Below, piece after piece: positions 8,302 to 10,088 of a stretch of 10,088 bases of DNA. A program made the position numbers and the translations under genes. The stretch is from contig JABUQX010004478.1 of NCBI GenBank assembly GCA_015478945.1, positions 42,501-52,588 of the forward strand, written 5' to 3'. Below the pieces are notes generated by a model that saw only the letters and a program-made list of their open reading frames with translations, made no database searches and was not told the origin of the DNA. The DNA comes from Trachelipus rathkii. Taxonomy: Eukaryota > Arthropoda > Malacostraca > Isopoda > Trachelipodidae. Every line of letters begins with the position of its first letter. Position 1 is the first letter of the stretch.

Positions 8302-8994
8302 CTGCCACATTGATTCCTTCAGAATGTCCCAGTCAACCCAAATAAATAACAATAATACAAGAAGCCGCATGGTCCTTTTTAGATCTGTCCCAGTCAACCA
8401 TAAAATAAATAATTAAAAGCAGCATTCCGGCCCCTTCTAGCAACTATCCAGTAAACACATAATAAAATAATAAATAAGAATATACTTAAGAAGACGTATG
8501 GGCCTACCTATCAGACTGTCCCAGCAACAATAAATAATTAATGAATTAAAAATAATAATTAACCACATGGATCCTCATAGAATGTCCCAATCAAACTCAT
8601 TATAAATAAGCAATATACTAAAAGCCGCATGGTCCTTTTAGACTTAACAGCTCGACCAATAAAATTAATAATTAAGAAGCCCATTGGCCCCTCTAGAACT
8701 GTCCTGCCCTAACACACCATACACAATAAGAAATTAAGAAAAATTCTATCTAAACTACAAACATTAAGTATATTGAATTTAGCATTAATATAAAATACAG
8801 AAGCCAATGGGTGTCCCTACCACTACACCTGTCCCAGTGAACCAACATAATCTCAAAATACATTAAGAATAATAATTAGAAAGCCGCATTGGCCCCTCTA
8901 AGAATGTCCCAGTCAATCCAGAATAATTGATAAATAAGAAATAATAAGTCAGAAGTCGCATGGGCTATCTTGACTGTCCCAATCAACCATTAAT
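8283..8994 (-). repeat. Satellite-like array, - orientation arm
   Basis: Ten monomers appear as reverse complements of those in the + arm, recognisable by GAAGCCGCATGG and GTCCCAGTCAACC. Read outward from the fold-back they run A, B, A, B and so on: A near 8295, 8415, 8565, 8675 and 8885, and B near 8360, 8490, 8620, 8800 and 8955. The long/short spacer order of the A units also mirrors the + arm. For example, the 20-bp spacer text of the short A unit at 7857-7876 recurs exactly, reversed, at 8657-8676. The B unit at about 8720-8840 has an extra-long spacer of roughly 90 bp. Confidence 0.9.
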
Positions 8995-9060
8995 ATAATA
9001 ATTCCAGGAATAATTCTAATTTCTTATAATTCAATTATGACGATTAAACCTGGGACAGTC
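8972..9060. repeat. Second orientation switch of the satellite array
   Basis: GACTGTCCC at 8972-8980 is the exact reverse complement of GGGACAGTC at 9052-9060, so B-type cores face away from an axis near 9016. The 70 bp between them are AT-rich and only loosely self-complementary, unlike the tight first junction. Beyond the first B unit the mirror order is not kept, because the next + unit (near 9114) is again B-like. Confidence 0.75.
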
Positions 9061-9822
9061 TGAATAGGCCCATGCGGCTTCACTGCGATTATTATCTTAT
9101 TATCATTTTTCATGGTTGACTGGGACAGTCTAGGTAGCCTATGTGGCTTCCCTCACACTATATTCATGTCAGCCGATCACTAAATCTATCAATATTAATT
9201 ATTTTAAAATTATTCGTTAATTCTACAATTTTCTTATGTGAATTACAAAGGACATTTAGAGGACATGCGCTTCTCACATTATAATTTTCTATATTGTAGT
9301 TACTGAGTAATACGAGGTGTGAATGCAAAAAAGTATCTAGAGATTAAATAACACAGATCACAAGGATGTAACTTACTATTATAAGATAATCTTAATTGTT
9401 ATTATTATCGATATGACTGGGACAGTTAGTACTATATCGAGCAATTTACTAGCAAATGTACTAACTTATAATAAATTTAAAAATATAAAAATATATATAA
9501 TAAATTATATGTTATTGATTATATATTAGCGCGCGCGTGAAAGTTCGGGAAAGCCAACTATAACTGATTATAAAGTCTTATTTTATTATTATATATATTA
9601 TATTATGGTATAGTTGACTGCGGACTTGCTTGAAAAATACCAACTTATTATTTAATTATTAATTTTTATTGGTTGACTGGTGAAAGTCTAGAATAAAGGT
9701 AACCTTGCTTCTTTTAAGTATATTATATTATCATTATATATTATATATAGCTTAGTAACTATGGTATAATCTCTAGAGGTGTCTAAATGTTAGGTAACTT
9801 CTTAATTATATTTTATATTGTA
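9041..9822 (+). repeat. Scattered, decayed + orientation satellite copies
   Basis: Two good B-like cores lie at about 9041-9090 and 9114-9155. The latter contains an intact GACTGGGACAGTC at 9118-9130. After them only fragments remain: ACATTTAGAGGACATGCGCTTCT near 9252, TGACTGGGACAGTTAG near 9415, GTTGACTGCGGAC near 9613, a poor full unit near 9671-9717, and a CTCTAGAGG/CTTCTTAA fragment near 9771-9806. Between them lies unrelated AT-rich sequence, including TA-rich patches and a GCGCGCGCG run at 9529-9537. This looks like the eroding edge of the array. Confidence 0.7.
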
Positions 9823-9839
9823 TATAAATATATATGGGT

Positions 9840-10088
9840 TATTAATGAGAGATGATGAGAGCAAGTTATGAGAATAGAGAGAGATTTTGCATCAGTATCC
9901 AATTACTTTGGCTTCACATTTCTACGCATATTACTGGCCGTCGTCTCTCCCTCCTTATTAGCATTCAACGAATACATTGCCAATGTAATAAGGAGGACAG
10001 TTTTTGACATTTAGGAGTTAGAAATATTTAGCAAAGAAATCCATTATCGTTCTATACCTGATTATTTAGGTCAAGGGCATTTGTTCCT
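9840..10088. other. Unique right edge, no gene seen
   Basis: About 250 bp of ordinary sequence begins with a GA-rich stretch (about 9846-9885). It contains the stem-loop at 9950-9996. No open frame or recognisable repeat reaches the edge. Confidence 0.6.
9950..9996. repeat. Inverted repeat able to form a 15-16 bp stem
   Basis: CCTCCTTATTAGCATT at 9950-9965 is complementary to AATGTAATAAGGAGG at 9982-9996, with one bulged base and a 16-base loop. There is no T-run after it, so it is not a bacterial-type terminator. It may be the two ends of a tiny fold-back element or chance in AT-rich DNA, although a 15-pair stem is long for chance. Confidence 0.8.

Noticed and set aside
7258..8994. Repeat-spacer pattern resembling a CRISPR array
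   Set aside because: The spacers are AT-rich, of variable length and related to one another, the cores come in two alternating subtypes and both orientations, and there are no cas genes. It is a eukaryotic satellite array.
9529..9537. GCGCGCGCG run, possible Z-DNA or CpG island seed
   Set aside because: Nine bases only, with no wider CpG enrichment around it.
9950..9996. Stem-loop as a bacterial-type terminator
   Set aside because: There is no following T-run, no upstream gene, and the window is eukaryotic in character.

Overview
The window looks like non-coding, repeat-dominated nuclear DNA from a eukaryote, most likely an arthropod. A decapod crustacean is my best guess, because the retrotransposon resembles a LINE family I associate with crab and shrimp genomes, and because the window carries very large TA microsatellite blocks. 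That assignment is recognition plus inference; no host gene is present to confirm it. Nothing points to a bacterium or phage: there are no long open frames, no ribosome-binding-site/ORF pairs and no operons.

Layout. Positions 1-40 are a TA microsatellite. About 41-3600 holds one broken non-LTR retrotransposon (LINE) on the + strand. It has a leader, a degenerate ORF at about 430-3392 with endonuclease, linker, reverse transcriptase and C-terminal regions in the right order, and a 3' tail. From 3601 to about 6475, interrupted TA microsatellite blocks alternate with short islands of ordinary AT-rich sequence. One island (5790-6260) has a TATG microsatellite and a possible minus-strand exon. From 6476 to 7257 lies mixed unique sequence, including a T-rich TGATTT-repeat segment that may be the end of a hAT-type DNA transposon.

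The most distinctive part is 7258-9822. It is a satellite-like array of monomers, each about 52-88 bp in the first arm: a conserved core of about 40 bp followed by an AT-rich spacer. Two core subtypes (A and B) alternate. A-type spacers alternate long and short, giving a four-monomer higher-order unit of about 250-290 bp. The array runs on the + strand to about 8280, then folds back at a 13-bp inverted repeat and continues on the - strand to about 8994. It turns again near 9016 and continues as scattered + strand copies. Ten consecutive monomers on each side of the first axis match in mirrored order.

No gene in the window can be called functional. Frameshifts, non-matching indels and stop codons are dense in both the LINE and the satellite. 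That fits old decayed copies, a noisy long-read assembly, or both; the sequence alone cannot separate these.
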